From: Poseidonibacter lekithochrous | Lineage (GTDB): Bacteria; Campylobacterota; Campylobacteria; Campylobacterales; Arcobacteraceae | Assembly: GCF_013283835.1 (NCBI RefSeq) | Contig: NZ_CP054052.1 | Span: 1,054,001 to 1,118,000 of the forward strand | Direction: 5' to 3' | DNA length: 64,000 nucleotides | In this document: piece by piece, positions 45,826 through 56,355 of the stretch | Layout: the number at the start of each line of letters is the position of its first letter | Position numbering within the stretch: position 1 is the first letter of the stretch | Made by a program: the position numbers and the translations under genes | The notes under the pieces: generated by a model | What the model saw: only the letters and a program-made list of their open reading frames with translations | What the model was told of the DNA's origin: nothing | The model's database searches: none

Positions 45826-46425
45826 ATGTTAAGTATTGAATTTATTATTGCAGCAATTGTAGTTGCATTAATTCCAGGTAGTGGGGTTATCTATACATTA
45901 AGTATTGCTATTAACTCAAATAGAAAAAATATGTACTACGCAGTACTTGGATGTACGCTTGGTATTATTCCACATATTATAACTTCTTTGCTAGTTTTGT
46001 ATTTTTTGATAAATATTAATATGGAGTTATTTACTTTTATAAAATATCTGGGTGTAGCGTATTTATTTTATCTATCATACTTATTATATAAGAGTGATGG
46101 TATTTTTGTTTTTGATGAAATAAAGAAAAGTAAAAACAAAATATTCTTACATGGTATAACTATAAATCTTTTAAATCCAAAGTTAATGATTTTTCTAATT
46201 TCATTTATTCCTCATTATATAAGCAGTAATAATCAAATAAAAGGCTTTATATATTTATGTGGTATCTTTATGTTAGTAAGCTTTGTAGTATTTATACTGT
46301 ATGGTTTATTGGCAACATATATAAAGAAGAGATTATTGGATACAAAAGAGAAGAAAAATAGAGTTCAAAAGATTTTGTCTATTTTGTTTTTCCTTATATG
46401 TATTCAGATATTAATGAATTTCTAG
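45826..46425 (+). CDS. LysE/RhtB-family exporter
   Basis: 199 residues with about six membrane helices, the family's start (FIIAAIVVALIPGSGVIYTLSIAI) and the conserved NLLNPKLMIFLISFIP near 115. LysE/RhtB proteins export amino acids or derivatives. The preceding AraC-type gene is its probable regulator. A strong terminator follows before the ribosomal operon. Confidence 0.9.
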   Translation: MLSIEFIIAAIVVALIPGSGVIYTLSIAINSNRKNMYYAVLGCTLGIIPHIITSLLVLYFLININMELFTFIKYLGVAYLFYLSYLLYKSDGIFVFDEIKKSKNKIFLHGITINLLNPKLMIFLISFIPHYISSNNQIKGFIYLCGIFMLVSFVVFILYGLLATYIKKRLLDTKEKKNRVQKILSILFFLICIQILMNF

Positions 46426-46573
46426 TAATAGTTGTATAAAGTTTCACTTAAGTAATAAGTTAATTTTATTACTAAGAAAAGCCTATATATCACAATAGCT
46501 ATACATATTGTTTCCAAATTGTAATATTTCATTCATTTAAGCTTTAAGCTTTAATAATACTTAATAGATAGTC

Positions 46574-46625
46574 AAAACCTATATAGTTATCCTTTTTGGA
46601 AGGATATAAAATATAGGTTTTTTGC
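46574..46625 (+). terminator. Terminator ahead of the ribosomal operon
   Basis: An 11-bp stem AAAACCTATAT/ATATAGGTTTT encloses a smaller TATCC/GGATA hairpin and runs into TTTTTT. It isolates the S10 operon from the LysE gene. Confidence 0.82.
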
Positions 46626-46643
46626 ATCTAAACCCCATTATAC

Positions 46644-46672
46644 TTGACATCTAATCCCTTTTAAGTTATAAT
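46644..46672 (+). promoter_or_regulatory. Consensus sigma-70 promoter of the S10-spc operon
   Basis: Perfect TTGACA (46644-46649) and TATAAT (46667-46672) with the ideal 17-base spacer. A full -35 match is rare in such AT-rich genomes and fits the need for very high ribosomal-protein expression. Confidence 0.9.
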
Positions 46673-46690
46673 CCGCGTCCACTAAATGTG

Positions 46691-46718
46691 GTTAGAGTGC
46701 TTTTTCGGCACATCTAAC
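46691..46718 (+). promoter_or_regulatory. Leader hairpin of the S10 operon
   Basis: GTTAGAGTGC pairs with GCA-CA-TCTAAC to form a stem with a small bulge and a TTTTTCG loop, about 20 bases before rpsJ. It may be a control or stability element; in E. coli the S10 leader mediates L4 feedback, but this hairpin is not obviously the same. Confidence 0.5.
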
Positions 46719-46738
46719 GAGTTCTTTAAAGGAAAAAA

Positions 46739-47053
46739 ATGGAAAAAATCAGATTAAAGCTTAAAGCTTACGATCATAGAGTTTTAGACAGAAGTGTTGC
46801 TTCAATTGTTGAAGCCGTAAAAAGAACTGGTGCAGAATTAAGAGGTCCAATACCTCTTCCTACTAAAATCAGAAGATATACAGTTCTTAAAGGTCCTCAC
46901 GTAAATAAGGATTCTAGAGAGCAATTTGAAATCAGAGTTCATTCAAGAATGATTGATATCATAGCTGCTACTCCAGATACTGTAGATTCATTAATGAAAC
47001 TTGACTTAGCTCCTGAAGTTGATGTTGAAGTTAGATCTATGGGTCAAGAATAA
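46739..47053 (+). CDS. rpsJ: Ribosomal protein uS10
   Basis: 104 residues, full length, with [14 protein letters not shown] at the start and [19 protein letters not shown] in the middle. Part of the small-subunit head and also the NusE antitermination factor. First gene of the operon, with AAAGGA before the ATG and a consensus promoter 67 bases upstream. Confidence 0.99.
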   Translation: MEKIRLKLKAYDHRVLDRSVASIVEAVKRTGAELRGPIPLPTKIRRYTVLKGPHVNKDSREQFEIRVHSRMIDIIAATPDTVDSLMKLDLAPEVDVEVRSMGQE

Positions 47054-47066
47054 GAAAGGGTAATAA

Positions 47067-47642
47067 ATGGAATTTATCGTAGAAAAAATTGGTATGAGTA
47101 GAACAGTTTCTGTTCCTGCTGTTCCTGTTACACTTTTAAGAGTTCTTGATACTAAGGTATGTGAAGTTACTGACGGTGTAGCAATTGTTTCTTATGCATC
47201 TGGTAAGAAGATGAATAAGACTATTGAAGGTCAACAAAAAAAATATAACCTATCTAAAGAGTTTAATAGATTTGCAACTGCAAATGTAGCAAACGCTGAA
47301 GCTGGTGATTTAGATGTTAACCCATTAGCTGAAGCTGCTGTTCTAAAAACTACTTTTAGAACAAAAGGTAGAGGTTTCTCTGGTGTTGTTAAAAGATGGA
47401 ACTTTGCCGGTGGTAGAGCTTCTCATGGACACAGAATGGGTAGAAGAACTGGATCAATCGGTAATGCTGAATGGCCAGGTAGAGTTCAACCAGGTAAGAA
47501 AATGCCAGGTCAATACGGAAATACAAATGTAAGTGTTAAAAATGATGTAGTTTCATTTGACGCTGAAACTGGAATCTTAGTTGTAAAAGGTTCAGTATCA
47601 GGACCAAATGGTGCATTAGGAAAAGTAAAGGTTGCTAAATGA
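47067..47642 (+). CDS. rplC: Ribosomal protein uL3
   Basis: 191 residues, short but normal for this phylum. The [22 protein letters not shown] segment near 105-125 is the conserved loop that reaches toward the peptidyl-transferase centre. Early 50S assembly protein. It lies 13 bases after rpsJ and its stop overlaps the rplD start. Confidence 0.98.
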   Translation: MEFIVEKIGMSRTVSVPAVPVTLLRVLDTKVCEVTDGVAIVSYASGKKMNKTIEGQQKKYNLSKEFNRFATANVANAEAGDLDVNPLAEAAVLKTTFRTKGRGFSGVVKRWNFAGGRASHGHRMGRRTGSIGNAEWPGRVQPGKKMPGQYGNTNVSVKNDVVSFDAETGILVVKGSVSGPNGALGKVKVAK

Positions 47643-48250
47643 GTAATGCAGTAGTATTAAACGAAAAATTTGAAAATAATGGTGAAGTAGCATTACCAGC
47701 TAAGTATGATGAGATTAACTCTCACAACTTATACTTATATGCTAAATCATACTTATCTTCATTAAGAGCAAATACAGCTAGAGTTAAAAACAGATCTGAA
47801 GTAAGCGGTGGTGGTAAAAAACCTAAAGCTCAAAAAGGTTCTGGTGGTGCTAGATGGGGTTCTAAAAGATCTCCTTTATTCGTTGGTGGTGGTCAAGTTT
47901 TTGGTCCTACTAAAAGAAACTACGTACAAAAAATTAACAAAAAACAAAAAGCTTTAGCATTATCTTTTGCAATTAACGCACAAGCTAAAAACGGAACATT
48001 ATTTGTTACTGAATCAGTATCAATTGAATCTGGAAAAACTAAAGAAGCAGTTGCAGTTTTAAATAAATTAAACCAAAGAGATACTCTTATCGTTGTTGAT
48101 TCAATTGATGAGAAGACTTACTTAGCGTTTAGAAACCTTAAAAACTGTTATATGGTTGAAAAGCAAGAAGTTAATGCTTATTTAATTTCTGCATACCACT
48201 CAGTACTAATTGAAAAATCAGTATTTGATGCATTAACAAAAGAGGCATAG
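47639..48250 (+). CDS. rplD: Ribosomal protein uL4
   Basis: 203 residues. The extended loop [23 protein letters not shown] (about 62-85) lines the nascent-peptide exit tunnel. In E. coli this protein also represses its own operon. It overlaps the rplC stop by four bases (ATGA). Confidence 0.98.
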   Translation: MSNAVVLNEKFENNGEVALPAKYDEINSHNLYLYAKSYLSSLRANTARVKNRSEVSGGGKKPKAQKGSGGARWGSKRSPLFVGGGQVFGPTKRNYVQKINKKQKALALSFAINAQAKNGTLFVTESVSIESGKTKEAVAVLNKLNQRDTLIVVDSIDEKTYLAFRNLKNCYMVEKQEVNAYLISAYHSVLIEKSVFDALTKEA

Positions 48251-48252
48251 AG

Positions 48253-48534
48253 ATGGCAGATATTACAGATATTAAAGCAATATTATATACAGAAAAAACT
48301 ATTGAGCTTCAAGAAAACGGTGTAATCGTTGTACAAACTAGTCCAAGAATGACTAAAAACGGTTTAAAAGAAGTATTTAAAGATTATTTTGGTGTTACTC
48401 CATCAAAAATTAATTCTTTAAGACAAAATGGTAAAGTTAAGAAATTCAGAGGAAAAGCTGGTAAAAGACCAGATTTCAAAAAATTCTACGTTACATTACC
48501 AGAGGGCGCTGAAATAGCGAACCTTTCAGCTTAA
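48253..48534 (+). CDS. rplW: Ribosomal protein uL23
   Basis: 93 residues with the typical [17 protein letters not shown] and a basic loop [19 protein letters not shown]. It sits at the tunnel exit and docks trigger factor and SRP. Starts two bases after rplD. Confidence 0.98.
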   Translation: MADITDIKAILYTEKTIELQENGVIVVQTSPRMTKNGLKEVFKDYFGVTPSKINSLRQNGKVKKFRGKAGKRPDFKKFYVTLPEGAEIANLSA

Positions 48535-48545
48535 GGAGATTATAG

Positions 48546-49373
48546 ATGGCAATTAGAAAATTTAGACCAATAACTCCTGCAAGAAGATTTATGTCAGTTA
48601 TGGATACTTCTGATATTACTTCTAAACCAACAGTTAGATCTTTACTTGTAAGAGTTAAAGCTAGTGCTGGTAGAAATAATAACGGTAGAATCACTTCTAG
48701 ACACAAAGAAGCAGGTGCTAAAAAATTATATAGAATTATTGATTTCAAAAGAAACAAGTTTGGTGTAGAAGGTACAGTATCAACTATTGAGTACGACCCA
48801 TACAGAAACTGTAGAATTTGTTTAGTTACTTACTTAGATGGTGATAAGAGATATATCTTACAACCTTCTGGATTAACAGTTGGTGACAAAGTTACTGCTG
48901 CTGAATCTGGATTAGATATTTTACCAGGTAATGCTATGAGACTTATCAACATCCCAGTTGGTACTATGGTTCATAACATTGAAATGAAGCCAGGTAAAGG
49001 TGGACAAATCGCTAGATCTGCTGGTGGATATGCTCAAATTATGGGTAGAGAAGACAAGTATGTTATCTTAAGATTACCTTCTGGTGAAATGAGAAAAATT
49101 CTTGGTGTTTGTATCGCTACTATCGGTATTGTTGGAAATGAAGATTTCTCTAACATGGTAATCGGTAAAGCTGGTAGAAGTAGACACTTAGGTAAAAGAC
49201 CTCAAACTAGAGGTTCTGCAATGAACCCTATTGATCACCCACACGGTGGTGGTGAAGGTAAGACTAACTCGGGTAGACATCCTGTAACTCCATGGGGTAT
49301 GCCAACTAAAGGTTATAAAACTAGAAAGAAAAAAGCTAGTGATAAACTAATCATTTCAAGAAAAAAGAAGTAA
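48546..49373 (+). CDS. rplB: Ribosomal protein uL2
   Basis: 275 residues, full length. The most conserved part, [15 protein letters not shown] near 225-240, includes the histidine close to the peptidyl-transferase centre. AAGGAG lies upstream of the ATG. Confidence 0.99.
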   Translation: MAIRKFRPITPARRFMSVMDTSDITSKPTVRSLLVRVKASAGRNNNGRITSRHKEAGAKKLYRIIDFKRNKFGVEGTVSTIEYDPYRNCRICLVTYLDGDKRYILQPSGLTVGDKVTAAESGLDILPGNAMRLINIPVGTMVHNIEMKPGKGGQIARSAGGYAQIMGREDKYVILRLPSGEMRKILGVCIATIGIVGNEDFSNMVIGKAGRSRHLGKRPQTRGSAMNPIDHPHGGGEGKTNSGRHPVTPWGMPTKGYKTRKKKASDKLIISRKKK

Positions 49374-49382
49374 GGGTTTAAG

Positions 49383-49658
49383 ATGTCAAGATCAATAAAA
49401 AAAGGTCCATTTATAGACGCGCACCTATTAAAGAAAGTTATCAAAGCTAACGAAGCTAATGATAAAAAACCAATCAAAACTTGGTCAAGAAGATCTATGA
49501 TCTTACCAGACATGATCGGATTAACTTTCACTGTGCATAATGGTAGAAACTTCGTGCCTGTAAATGTTACAGAAAACCACGTAGGATACAAATTAGGTGA
49601 ATTTGCACCAACTAGAACATTCAAGGGCCATAAAGGTTCTGTTCAAAGAAAGGCGTAA
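49383..49658 (+). CDS. rpsS: Ribosomal protein uS19
   Basis: 91 residues with [18 protein letters not shown] and the signature [18 protein letters not shown]. Located in the 30S head, contacting uS13. Ten bases after rplB. Confidence 0.99.
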   Translation: MSRSIKKGPFIDAHLLKKVIKANEANDKKPIKTWSRRSMILPDMIGLTFTVHNGRNFVPVNVTENHVGYKLGEFAPTRTFKGHKGSVQRKA

Positions 49659-49661
49659 TTG

Positions 49662-49994
49662 ATGGCAAGAGCAATATTAAAATTTATTAGACTTTCTCCA
49701 ACAAAAGCAAGATTAATTGCTAGAGAAGTTCAAGGTATGAACGCTGAATATGCAATCGCATCATTAGCATTTACACCTAACAAAGCTGCTGGAATCATTT
49801 CTAAAGTTATCGCATCTGCTGTTGCAAATGCTGGTTTAGAACCTGAAGAAGCAATTATTACATCTGCTAGAGTTGATAAAGGTCCAGTTCTTAAGAGATT
49901 TACTCCAAGAGCTAGAGGTTCTGCTTCACCTAAGCATAAACCAACTGCACATATTATGATTGAAGTAGCTGCTGCTGAAAAAGGAGACAAGTAA
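49662..49994 (+). CDS. rplV: Ribosomal protein uL22
   Basis: 110 residues from ATG 49662 (an in-frame TTG precedes it). The beta-hairpin with [20 protein letters not shown] reaches into the exit tunnel near the macrolide site. Its stop TAA shares a base with the rpsC ATG. Confidence 0.98.
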   Translation: MARAILKFIRLSPTKARLIAREVQGMNAEYAIASLAFTPNKAAGIISKVIASAVANAGLEPEEAIITSARVDKGPVLKRFTPRARGSASPKHKPTAHIMIEVAAAEKGDK

Positions 49995-50695
49995 TGGGTC
50001 AAAAAGTTAATCCAATAGGTTTAAGACTTGGTATCAATAGAAACTGGGAATCAAGATGGTTTCCAAAATTTTCTACTATGCCTGCTAATGTTTCTGAAGA
50101 TGATAAAATCAGAAAATTCGTTAAAAAAGAATTATACTACGCTGGTGTAGCTCAAACTATTGTAGAAAGAACTGCAAAGAAAATTAGAGTTACTATCGTT
50201 GCTGCAAGACCTGGTATCATTATTGGTAAAAAAGGTGCAGACGTAGAAAAGTTAAAAGTAAACTTAGCTAAATTAGTTGGTAAAGAAATTGCTGTTAACA
50301 TTAAAGAAGAGAGAAAACCACAATTATCTGGTCAATTATCTGCTGAAAACGTTGCTCAACAATTAGAAAGAAGAGTTGCATTCAGAAGAGCTATGAAAAG
50401 AGTTATGCAAAATGCTCTTAAATCTGGTGCTAAAGGTATCAAGGTTTCTGTTTCTGGTAGACTTGGTGGAGCTGAAATGGCTAGAACTGAGTGGTACTTA
50501 GAAGGTAGAGTTCCTTTACATACTTTAAGAGCTAGAATCGATTACGGTTTTGCTGAAGCTCATACAACTTATGGTTGTATTGGTATTAAAGTTTGGATCT
50601 TCAAAGGTGAGGTACTTGCTAAAGGTATTCCTGCTGAAAAAACAACTGAAGACGCTAAACCAAAAAGAAGACCACAAAAGAGAAGAGGTAAATAA
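49994..50695 (+). CDS. rpsC: Ribosomal protein uS3
   Basis: 233 residues. [14 protein letters not shown] at the start, a type-II KH domain ([18 protein letters not shown]), and the C-terminal half with [26 protein letters not shown]. Forms the mRNA entry site. Overlaps rplV by one base; the basic tail [12 protein letters not shown] is species-specific. Confidence 0.99.
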   Translation: MGQKVNPIGLRLGINRNWESRWFPKFSTMPANVSEDDKIRKFVKKELYYAGVAQTIVERTAKKIRVTIVAARPGIIIGKKGADVEKLKVNLAKLVGKEIAVNIKEERKPQLSGQLSAENVAQQLERRVAFRRAMKRVMQNALKSGAKGIKVSVSGRLGGAEMARTEWYLEGRVPLHTLRARIDYGFAEAHTTYGCIGIKVWIFKGEVLAKGIPAEKTTEDAKPKRRPQKRRGK

Positions 50696-50697
50696 TT

Positions 50698-51123
50698 ATG
50701 TTAATGCCTAAAAGAACTAAATACAGAAAGCAAATGAAAGGTCGAAACAGAGGTAAAGCTTTTAGAGGTAACTCTTTAGCTTACGGTGAGATCGGTCTTA
50801 AAGCTGTTGAGCACGGAAGAATTGATTCTAGACAAATCGAAGCTTCAAGAGTTGCGATGACAAGAAAAGTTAAAAGACAAGCTAAAGTATGGATTATGGT
50901 ATTCCCTGATAAGCCTCTTACTGCTAAACCATTAGAAACAAGAATGGGTAAAGGTAAAGGTGCTGTAGATAAGTGGGTAATGAACATTAAGCCAGGTAGA
51001 ATTTGTTTTGAAATGGCTGGTGTATCTGAAGAATTAGCTAGAGAAGCTTTAACTTTAGCAATGCATAAATTACCATTCAAAACTAAAATTGTAACAAAAG
51101 ATAGCGAAAATGAACTATACTGA
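50698..51123 (+). CDS. rplP: Ribosomal protein uL16
   Basis: 141 residues. [19 protein letters not shown] is typical, and the loop [13 protein letters not shown] near 82-94 approaches the A-site tRNA. It starts two bases after rpsC; its end overlaps rpmC. Confidence 0.99.
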   Translation: MLMPKRTKYRKQMKGRNRGKAFRGNSLAYGEIGLKAVEHGRIDSRQIEASRVAMTRKVKRQAKVWIMVFPDKPLTAKPLETRMGKGKGAVDKWVMNIKPGRICFEMAGVSEELAREALTLAMHKLPFKTKIVTKDSENELY

Positions 51124-51301
51124 TTTAAAAGATAAAAGCTTACAAGAGCTTTCAGAATTATTAAAAGAGAAAAAGGTGCTTCTTTTTGAATTAAAAGCTA
51201 AGCTAAAAACTATGCAGTTAACTAATACGTCTGAATTAAGAGTAGCGAAGAAAGATATCGCAAAAATTCAAACAGCTATGACTGCTGCTAAAGCTAACTA
51301 A
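51110..51301 (+). CDS. rpmC: Ribosomal protein uL29
   Basis: 63 residues, two helices; [20 protein letters not shown] and the signature-like [16 protein letters not shown]. Near the tunnel exit. Overlaps the rplP stop by 14 bases. Confidence 0.97.
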   Translation: MNYTDLKDKSLQELSELLKEKKVLLFELKAKLKTMQLTNTSELRVAKKDIAKIQTAMTAAKAN

Positions 51302-51312
51302 GGATCCAAAGA

Positions 51313-51564
51313 ATGACACACAAAAGAGAGATTCAAGGTGTAGTGGTAAAAGTTTCTGGAGATAAAACTGCTTCTGTATTAGTTACTAGATCAGTTTTAC
51401 ACCCAAGATATCACAAGACTGTAAAAAGATTTAAAAAATATTTAATTCATGACGAAAGAAACGAATTAAACGAAGGTGACACGGTAATTGCTATTGAGTG
51501 TAGACCTTTATCAAAAACTAAATCTTTCAGATTAAAGACTATTGTAGCTACAGGAGTTAAATAA
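51313..51564 (+). CDS. rpsQ: Ribosomal protein uS17
   Basis: 83 residues, OB-fold; [21 protein letters not shown] and the end [18 protein letters not shown]. Binds 16S rRNA helix 11 early in assembly. Its stop shares a base with the rplN start. Confidence 0.98.
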   Translation: MTHKREIQGVVVKVSGDKTASVLVTRSVLHPRYHKTVKRFKKYLIHDERNELNEGDTVIAIECRPLSKTKSFRLKTIVATGVK

Positions 51565-51932
51565 TGATTCAAAGTTTTACTAGATTAAACGTAGCTGACA
51601 ACACTGGTGCTAAACAAATTATGTGTATCAAAGTTCTTGGTGGTTCTAAGAGAAGATATGCATCTGTAGGTGACGTTATCGTTGCTTCAGTTAAAAAAGC
51701 CTTACCAACTGGAAAAGTTAAAAAAGGTCAAGTAGTTAAAGCAGTAGTTGTTAGAACTCATAAAGAAGTTCAAAGAGAAAACGGTTCATTAATTAGATTC
51801 GACGACAACGCAGCAGTTATTTTAGATGCTAAGAAAGATCCAATCGGAACTAGAATCTTTGGACCAGTTGCTAGAGAAGTTAGATATTCAGGTTTCATGA
51901 AAATCGTTTCACTTGCACCGGAGGTATTATAA
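51564..51932 (+). CDS. rplN: Ribosomal protein uL14
   Basis: 122 residues, exactly the usual length; [20 protein letters not shown] and [11 protein letters not shown]. Sits at the subunit interface and binds RsfS. The 3' end contains the GGAGGT ribosome site for rplX. Confidence 0.99.
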   Translation: MIQSFTRLNVADNTGAKQIMCIKVLGGSKRRYASVGDVIVASVKKALPTGKVKKGQVVKAVVVRTHKEVQRENGSLIRFDDNAAVILDAKKDPIGTRIFGPVAREVRYSGFMKIVSLAPEVL

Positions 51933-51933
51933 T

Positions 51934-52173
51934 ATGGCAATCAAGTTAAAAATCAAAAAAGGTGATACTGTAAAAATTATCGCTGGTGATGACAAAGGTA
52001 AAACTGGTGAAGTTTTAGCTGTTTTACCTTCAAAAGGTAAAGTAATCGTTAAAGATTGTAAAGTTGCTAAAAAAACTGTTAAGCCTGATCAAGAAAAACA
52101 CCCAGAAGGTGGATTCGTGAACAAAGAAATGCCTATTGACATTTCTAATGTAGCTAAAGTAGAAGGTGAGTAA
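51934..52173 (+). CDS. rplX: Ribosomal protein uL24
   Basis: 79 residues, counting from ATG 51934, which has GGAGGT 9 bases upstream; an upstream in-frame start would run into rplN. The KOW motif [21 protein letters not shown] is clear. One of the first proteins to bind 23S rRNA. Confidence 0.97.
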   Translation: MAIKLKIKKGDTVKIIAGDDKGKTGEVLAVLPSKGKVIVKDCKVAKKTVKPDQEKHPEGGFVNKEMPIDISNVAKVEGE

Positions 52174-52174
52174 G

Positions 52175-52723
52175 ATGGCATCAAGACTATTAGAAAAATA
52201 TAAAGCTGAAATCAAACCAGCTTTAGAAGCGGAATTTGCTAAAAACAAAATGTTAACTGCTAAGTTAGACAAAGTAGTTATCTCTGTTGGTGCTGGTGAA
52301 GCAATGAAAGATTCTAAGTTAATGCAAAACATGCAAGATACTATTTCTTTAATCGCTGGTCAAAAAGCTGTTAAAGTTATTGCTAAGAAATCAGTTGCTG
52401 GTTTTAAAGTAAGAGAAGGTTATCCTGTAGGTGTTAAAGTTACACTTAGAGGTGAGCAAATGTATAACTTCTTAGATAAACTTTGTTCAATTGCATTACC
52501 AAGAGTTAAGGATTTTAGAGGTCTTAACAAAAATGGTTTTGATGGTAGAGGAAACTTCAACTTCGGATTAGATGAGCAATTAATGTTCCCAGAAGTTGTA
52601 TATGATGATATTATTAAAACACACGGTATGAACATCTCGGTTTCTACAACTGCTAATAACGATGCTGAAGCGTTTAGATTATTAGAATTAGTTGGGATTC
52701 CATTTACAAAAGGAAAAGCGTAA
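52175..52723 (+). CDS. rplE: Ribosomal protein uL5
   Basis: 182 residues from ATG 52175, one base after the rplX stop. Conserved [19 protein letters not shown] and the P-site contact loop. With 5S rRNA and bL25/uL18 it forms the central protuberance. The stop overlaps the rpsN start. Confidence 0.98.
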   Translation: MASRLLEKYKAEIKPALEAEFAKNKMLTAKLDKVVISVGAGEAMKDSKLMQNMQDTISLIAGQKAVKVIAKKSVAGFKVREGYPVGVKVTLRGEQMYNFLDKLCSIALPRVKDFRGLNKNGFDGRGNFNFGLDEQLMFPEVVYDDIIKTHGMNISVSTTANNDAEAFRLLELVGIPFTKGKA

Positions 52724-52908
52724 TGGCAAAGAAGTCTATGATTGCAAAACAAAAGAGAACTCCTAAGTTCTCTTCAAGAGCATACACAAGATGTAATGTT
52801 TGTGGAAGACCACACTCTGTTTACAGAGATTTCGGTTTATGTAGAGTTTGTTTAAGAAAAATGGCTAACGAAGGTTTATTACCTGGTGTTAGAAAAGCTA
52901 GTTGGTAG
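52723..52908 (+). CDS. rpsN: Ribosomal protein uS14, zinc-binding type Z
   Basis: 61 residues with two CxxC pairs (CNVC at 24-27 and CRVC at 40-43), the short zinc form rather than the 101-residue zinc-free form. The TAATG overlap couples it to rplE. Confidence 0.98.
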   Translation: MAKKSMIAKQKRTPKFSSRAYTRCNVCGRPHSVYRDFGLCRVCLRKMANEGLLPGVRKASW

Positions 52909-52921
52909 GAGATATTAAGCT

Positions 52922-53320
52922 ATGATGAATGATATAATCGCAGATGCTTTAACAAGAATTAGAAATGCAGCACTAAGAAAATTAGATGTTACTACTTTAT
53001 TACACTCTGGATCAGTTGTTGGTATTTTAAATGTACTACAACAAAAAGAGTATATTACTGGATTCAAAGTTATTGATGGGCAAAATAATAAAAAGTCGAT
53101 TCAAGTTGAATTAAAATACGATGACAATGAAAAATCAGTAATTAACGAAATTACTAGAGTTTCTAAACCAGGTAGAAGAGTTTACAAAAACGCTTCTGAA
53201 ATTAAAAACTTTAAAAACGGTTACGGTACTATTATTGTTTCTACTAACAAAGGTGTGATTGCTAATGATGAAGCTTTCGCTGCTAATGTTGGTGGTGAAG
53301 TACTTTGTACTGTTTGGTAG
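52922..53320 (+). CDS. rpsH: Ribosomal protein uS8
   Basis: 132 residues; [15 protein letters not shown] at the start and [23 protein letters not shown] at the end. TAGGAG precedes the ATG by 10 bases; a second ATG follows directly. In E. coli it is the feedback repressor of the spc operon. Confidence 0.98.
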   Translation: MMNDIIADALTRIRNAALRKLDVTTLLHSGSVVGILNVLQQKEYITGFKVIDGQNNKKSIQVELKYDDNEKSVINEITRVSKPGRRVYKNASEIKNFKNGYGTIIVSTNKGVIANDEAFAANVGGEVLCTVW

Positions 53321-53329
53321 GAGAGTGTA

Positions 53330-53863
53330 ATGTCTAGAATTGGAAAAAAACCTATCGCTATCCCTTCAGGGATTGAAGTATCAGTTAATGGTACAGTTAT
53401 CGATGTAAAAAAAGGTAACAAAACTTCTTCTGTTGAAACACATGGAAGAGTAGGAATTGAAATTGCTGATAACAGTGTTAATTTAGAAAGAGTTGGAGAT
53501 TCTAAAGAATCTTCTGCTTTCTGGGGAACATACAGAGCATTATTAAACAACGCTATCGAAGGATTAAATAAAGGTTTCCAAAAATCTTTAGAGATCAACG
53601 GTGTTGGTTATAGAGCTGCTGTTAAAGGTAAAGTTTTAGAACTACAACTAGGTTATTCTCACCCAATTAATTTCGAAATCGAAGAAGGTTTAGAAATTTC
53701 TGTTGAGAAAAACATCGTTCACGTTAAAGGTGCTGACAAACAACAAGTTGGTCAAGCTGCTGCAATCATTAGAGGCTTTAGAAAACCAGAACCGTACAAA
53801 GGTAAAGGTGTTAAATATACTGACGAGACTATCGTTAGAAAAGCCGGAAAAACTGCTAAGTAA
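53330..53863 (+). CDS. rplF: Ribosomal protein uL6
   Basis: 177 residues; [17 protein letters not shown] and the C-terminal signature [15 protein letters not shown]. Near the factor-binding stalk base. AGGAG before the ATG. Confidence 0.99.
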   Translation: MSRIGKKPIAIPSGIEVSVNGTVIDVKKGNKTSSVETHGRVGIEIADNSVNLERVGDSKESSAFWGTYRALLNNAIEGLNKGFQKSLEINGVGYRAAVKGKVLELQLGYSHPINFEIEEGLEISVEKNIVHVKGADKQQVGQAAAIIRGFRKPEPYKGKGVKYTDETIVRKAGKTAK

Positions 53864-53873
53864 GGTGTGAAGA

Positions 53874-54233
53874 ATGAGTAGAGCAAAAGATTTAGCAAAA
53901 AAGAATTCATTAAGAATTAAGAGAAAAAAAAGAGTTAGAGGAAATATCTTTGGAACTTCTGAGTTACCAAGAGTTACTGTTTTCAAATCTAACAAATTTT
54001 TAAGTGCGCAAGCAATTAATGATGTTGAAGGTGTTACTTTAGCATCAGTTAGTTCTCAATCAATGAACTTAAACGTGAACAAAGAAAATGCAGTTAAAGT
54101 AGCAGCGCAATTCGCTGAAGCTTTAAAAGCAGCTGGTATTGAAACAGTAGTATTTGATAGAAATGGTTACCTTTATCATGGTGTAGTTGCAGCATTCGCT
54201 GACGCACTTAGAGATAACGGTATCAAATTATAA
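53874..54233 (+). CDS. rplR: Ribosomal protein uL18
   Basis: 119 residues; basic start RAKDLAKKNSLRIKRKKRVR and end VVFDRNGYLYHGVVAAFADALRDNGI. Binds 5S rRNA. Eleven bases after rplF. Confidence 0.98.
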   Translation: MSRAKDLAKKNSLRIKRKKRVRGNIFGTSELPRVTVFKSNKFLSAQAINDVEGVTLASVSSQSMNLNVNKENAVKVAAQFAEALKAAGIETVVFDRNGYLYHGVVAAFADALRDNGIKL

Positions 54234-54242
54234 GGGTTAATG

Positions 54243-54683
54243 ATGGCAGTAAATAGAGAAGACTTTCAAGAAGCAATCGTTAAAATCGGTAGAGTAACAA
54301 AAGTTGTAAAGGGTGGTAGAAGATTTAGATTTACTGCTCTTGTAGTTGTTGGTGATAAACAAGGTACTGTTGGTTTCGGTACTGGTAAAGCTAAAGAAGT
54401 TCCTGATGCTATTAAAAAAGCATTAGACGACGCATTCAAATCTTTAGTAAAAGTTAATATTCATGGTACAACTATTGCACATGATATTGAACATAAATAT
54501 AACGCAAGTAAAATCTTACTTAAGCCTGCATCTGAGGGTACAGGACTTATCGCTGGTGGAGCTGCAAGACCTGTTCTTGAGCTTTCTGGTGTTAAAGATA
54601 TTATTGCTAAATCTTTAGGTTCAAACAATCCAAATAACTTAGTACAAGCTACTGTTGAAGCTTTAGCTAGAATTAAAGGATAG
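54243..54683 (+). CDS. rpsE: Ribosomal protein uS5
   Basis: 146 residues from the second of two adjacent ATGs (54240, 54243), chosen for its better distance to AAGGG. Signature [17 protein letters not shown] and the loop [13 protein letters not shown], important in decoding fidelity. The next gene is rplO three bases on, so rpmD is absent. Confidence 0.98.
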   Translation: MAVNREDFQEAIVKIGRVTKVVKGGRRFRFTALVVVGDKQGTVGFGTGKAKEVPDAIKKALDDAFKSLVKVNIHGTTIAHDIEHKYNASKILLKPASEGTGLIAGGAARPVLELSGVKDIIAKSLGSNNPNNLVQATVEALARIKG

Positions 54684-54686
54684 TAG

Positions 54687-55085
54687 ATGGTATTAGAAAA
54701 TTTACAACCAGCAGCTGGTAGTACAAAAAACAGAAAAAGAGTTGGTAGAGGTCAAGGTTCAGGAATGGGTAAGACTTCTACAAGAGGTCAAAAAGGTCAA
54801 AAATCTAGATCTGGTTACAAAATCAAGAGAGGATTCGAAGGTGGTCAAATGCCAATGCAAAAAAGACTTCCTAAAATCGGTTTCTTCTCAAGAGTTGTTA
54901 AGCCTTACTCTATCAATGTTGATAAAGTAAAACAAGTTGCTGCACTTGAAGAAATTACACTTGAGTCAATCAAGTCTGTATATAAATTATCTAAATCTAT
55001 TGTTAAAGTTAAATTAGTAGGTTCTACTGCTAAAGATTTAGCATCTAAGATTAAAGACGAAAACGTTACTACAACTGGTAAATAG
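54687..55085 (+). CDS. rplO: Ribosomal protein uL15
   Basis: 132 residues; [21 protein letters not shown] and the glycine-rich [18 protein letters not shown]-like segment. It directly follows rpsE, where most bacteria have rpmD in between. Confidence 0.98.
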   Translation: MVLENLQPAAGSTKNRKRVGRGQGSGMGKTSTRGQKGQKSRSGYKIKRGFEGGQMPMQKRLPKIGFFSRVVKPYSINVDKVKQVAALEEITLESIKSVYKLSKSIVKVKLVGSTAKDLASKIKDENVTTTGK

Positions 55086-55087
55086 CC

Positions 55088-56350
55088 ATGAGTAAAGATC
55101 TAATAAATAAGATACTTATTACATTAGGTTTTATATTTCTTTACAGGTTACTGGCATACGTGCCAGTTCCTGGGGTTAATATAGACGTAGTAAAAGAATT
55201 CTTTGATTCAAATGCAAACAATGCATTAGGTCTTGTTAATATGTTCAGTGGTAATGCAGTTGAAAGACTGTCTATTATATCACTTGGAATTATGCCTTAC
55301 ATTACAGCTTCTATTATTATGGAATTATTAGCTGCTACTTTCCCTGCACTTGGTAAAATGAAAAAAGAGAGAGATGGGATGCAAAAATACATGCAAATCA
55401 TCAGATATACTACTATTGTTATTACATTAATTCAATCAATTGGTGTGTCAATGGGTCTTAATTCATTAACTGGTCAAAGTGGTCAAAGCGCTATATCTAT
55501 TGATATGGATACTTTCGTTGCTGTATCTTCAATCTCTATGTTAACTGGTACGATGCTTCTTATGTGGATTGGTGAACAAATCACACAAAAAGGTATTGGA
55601 AACGGTATTTCATTAATTATCTTCGCTGGTATTGTATCTGCAATTCCTAGTGCTATTGGTGGAACTATTGATTTAGTTAATAATGGTCAAATGAACTTCT
55701 TAACAGTAATTGCAATTGTAGTTATTATTTTAGCAACAGTTGGTGCTATTATTTATGTTGAGCTAGCAGAAAGAAGAGTTCCTGTTTCATATTCAAGAAA
55801 AGTAATGATGCAAAATCAAAAGAAAAGAGTTATGAACTATATTCCTATTAAGTTAAACTTAGCAGGTGTTATTCCAGCGATTTTCGCGTCAGCAATTTTA
55901 ATGTTCCCTGCTACTGTACTACAAGGTTCTCAAAATCCGATCCTTGTTGCAATCGCAGATTACTTAAGTCCTAGTTCGTATACATTTAATGTATTTATGT
56001 TCCTATTCGTAGTTTTCTTTGCCTTCTTCTATGCGTCGATCACATTCAACGCAAAAGATATCTCAGAAAATTTAAAGAAGCAAGGTGGATTTATCCCTGG
56101 TGTTAGACCTGGTGGTAGTACAGCTGAATTCTTAAATGAAACTGCAAGTAGATTAACATTCTGGGGTGCGTTATATTTAGGTGCTATTTCAACTGTACCT
56201 TGGCTTGTAGTAAAAGCTATGGGAGTTCCATTCTATTTTGGTGGAGTTGCTGTACTTATCGTTGTTCAAGTAGCAATCGATACTATGAGAAAAATTGAAG
56301 CACAACAGTATCAGAGTAAATACGAAACTCTTAGTGCAGTAGGTCTATAA
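55088..56350 (+). CDS. secY: Preprotein translocase subunit SecY
   Basis: 420 residues, ten membrane helices. Conserved features: plug-region FSGNAVERLSIISLGIMPYI, AERRVPVSYSRK (C4 loop) and IPGVRPGGSTAEFL (C5 loop contacting SecA and the ribosome). Forms the protein-conducting channel with SecE and SecG. Two bases after rplO. Confidence 0.99.
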   Translation: MSKDLINKILITLGFIFLYRLLAYVPVPGVNIDVVKEFFDSNANNALGLVNMFSGNAVERLSIISLGIMPYITASIIMELLAATFPALGKMKKERDGMQKYMQIIRYTTIVITLIQSIGVSMGLNSLTGQSGQSAISIDMDTFVAVSSISMLTGTMLLMWIGEQITQKGIGNGISLIIFAGIVSAIPSAIGGTIDLVNNGQMNFLTVIAIVVIILATVGAIIYVELAERRVPVSYSRKVMMQNQKKRVMNYIPIKLNLAGVIPAIFASAILMFPATVLQGSQNPILVAIADYLSPSSYTFNVFMFLFVVFFAFFYASITFNAKDISENLKKQGGFIPGVRPGGSTAEFLNETASRLTFWGALYLGAISTVPWLVVKAMGVPFYFGGVAVLIVVQVAIDTMRKIEAQQYQSKYETLSAVGL

Positions 56351-56355
56351 AACTT

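Noticed and set aside
54742-54930. Second-frame ORF inside rplO
   Set aside because: Frame shadow of a lysine/glycine-rich ribosomal gene.
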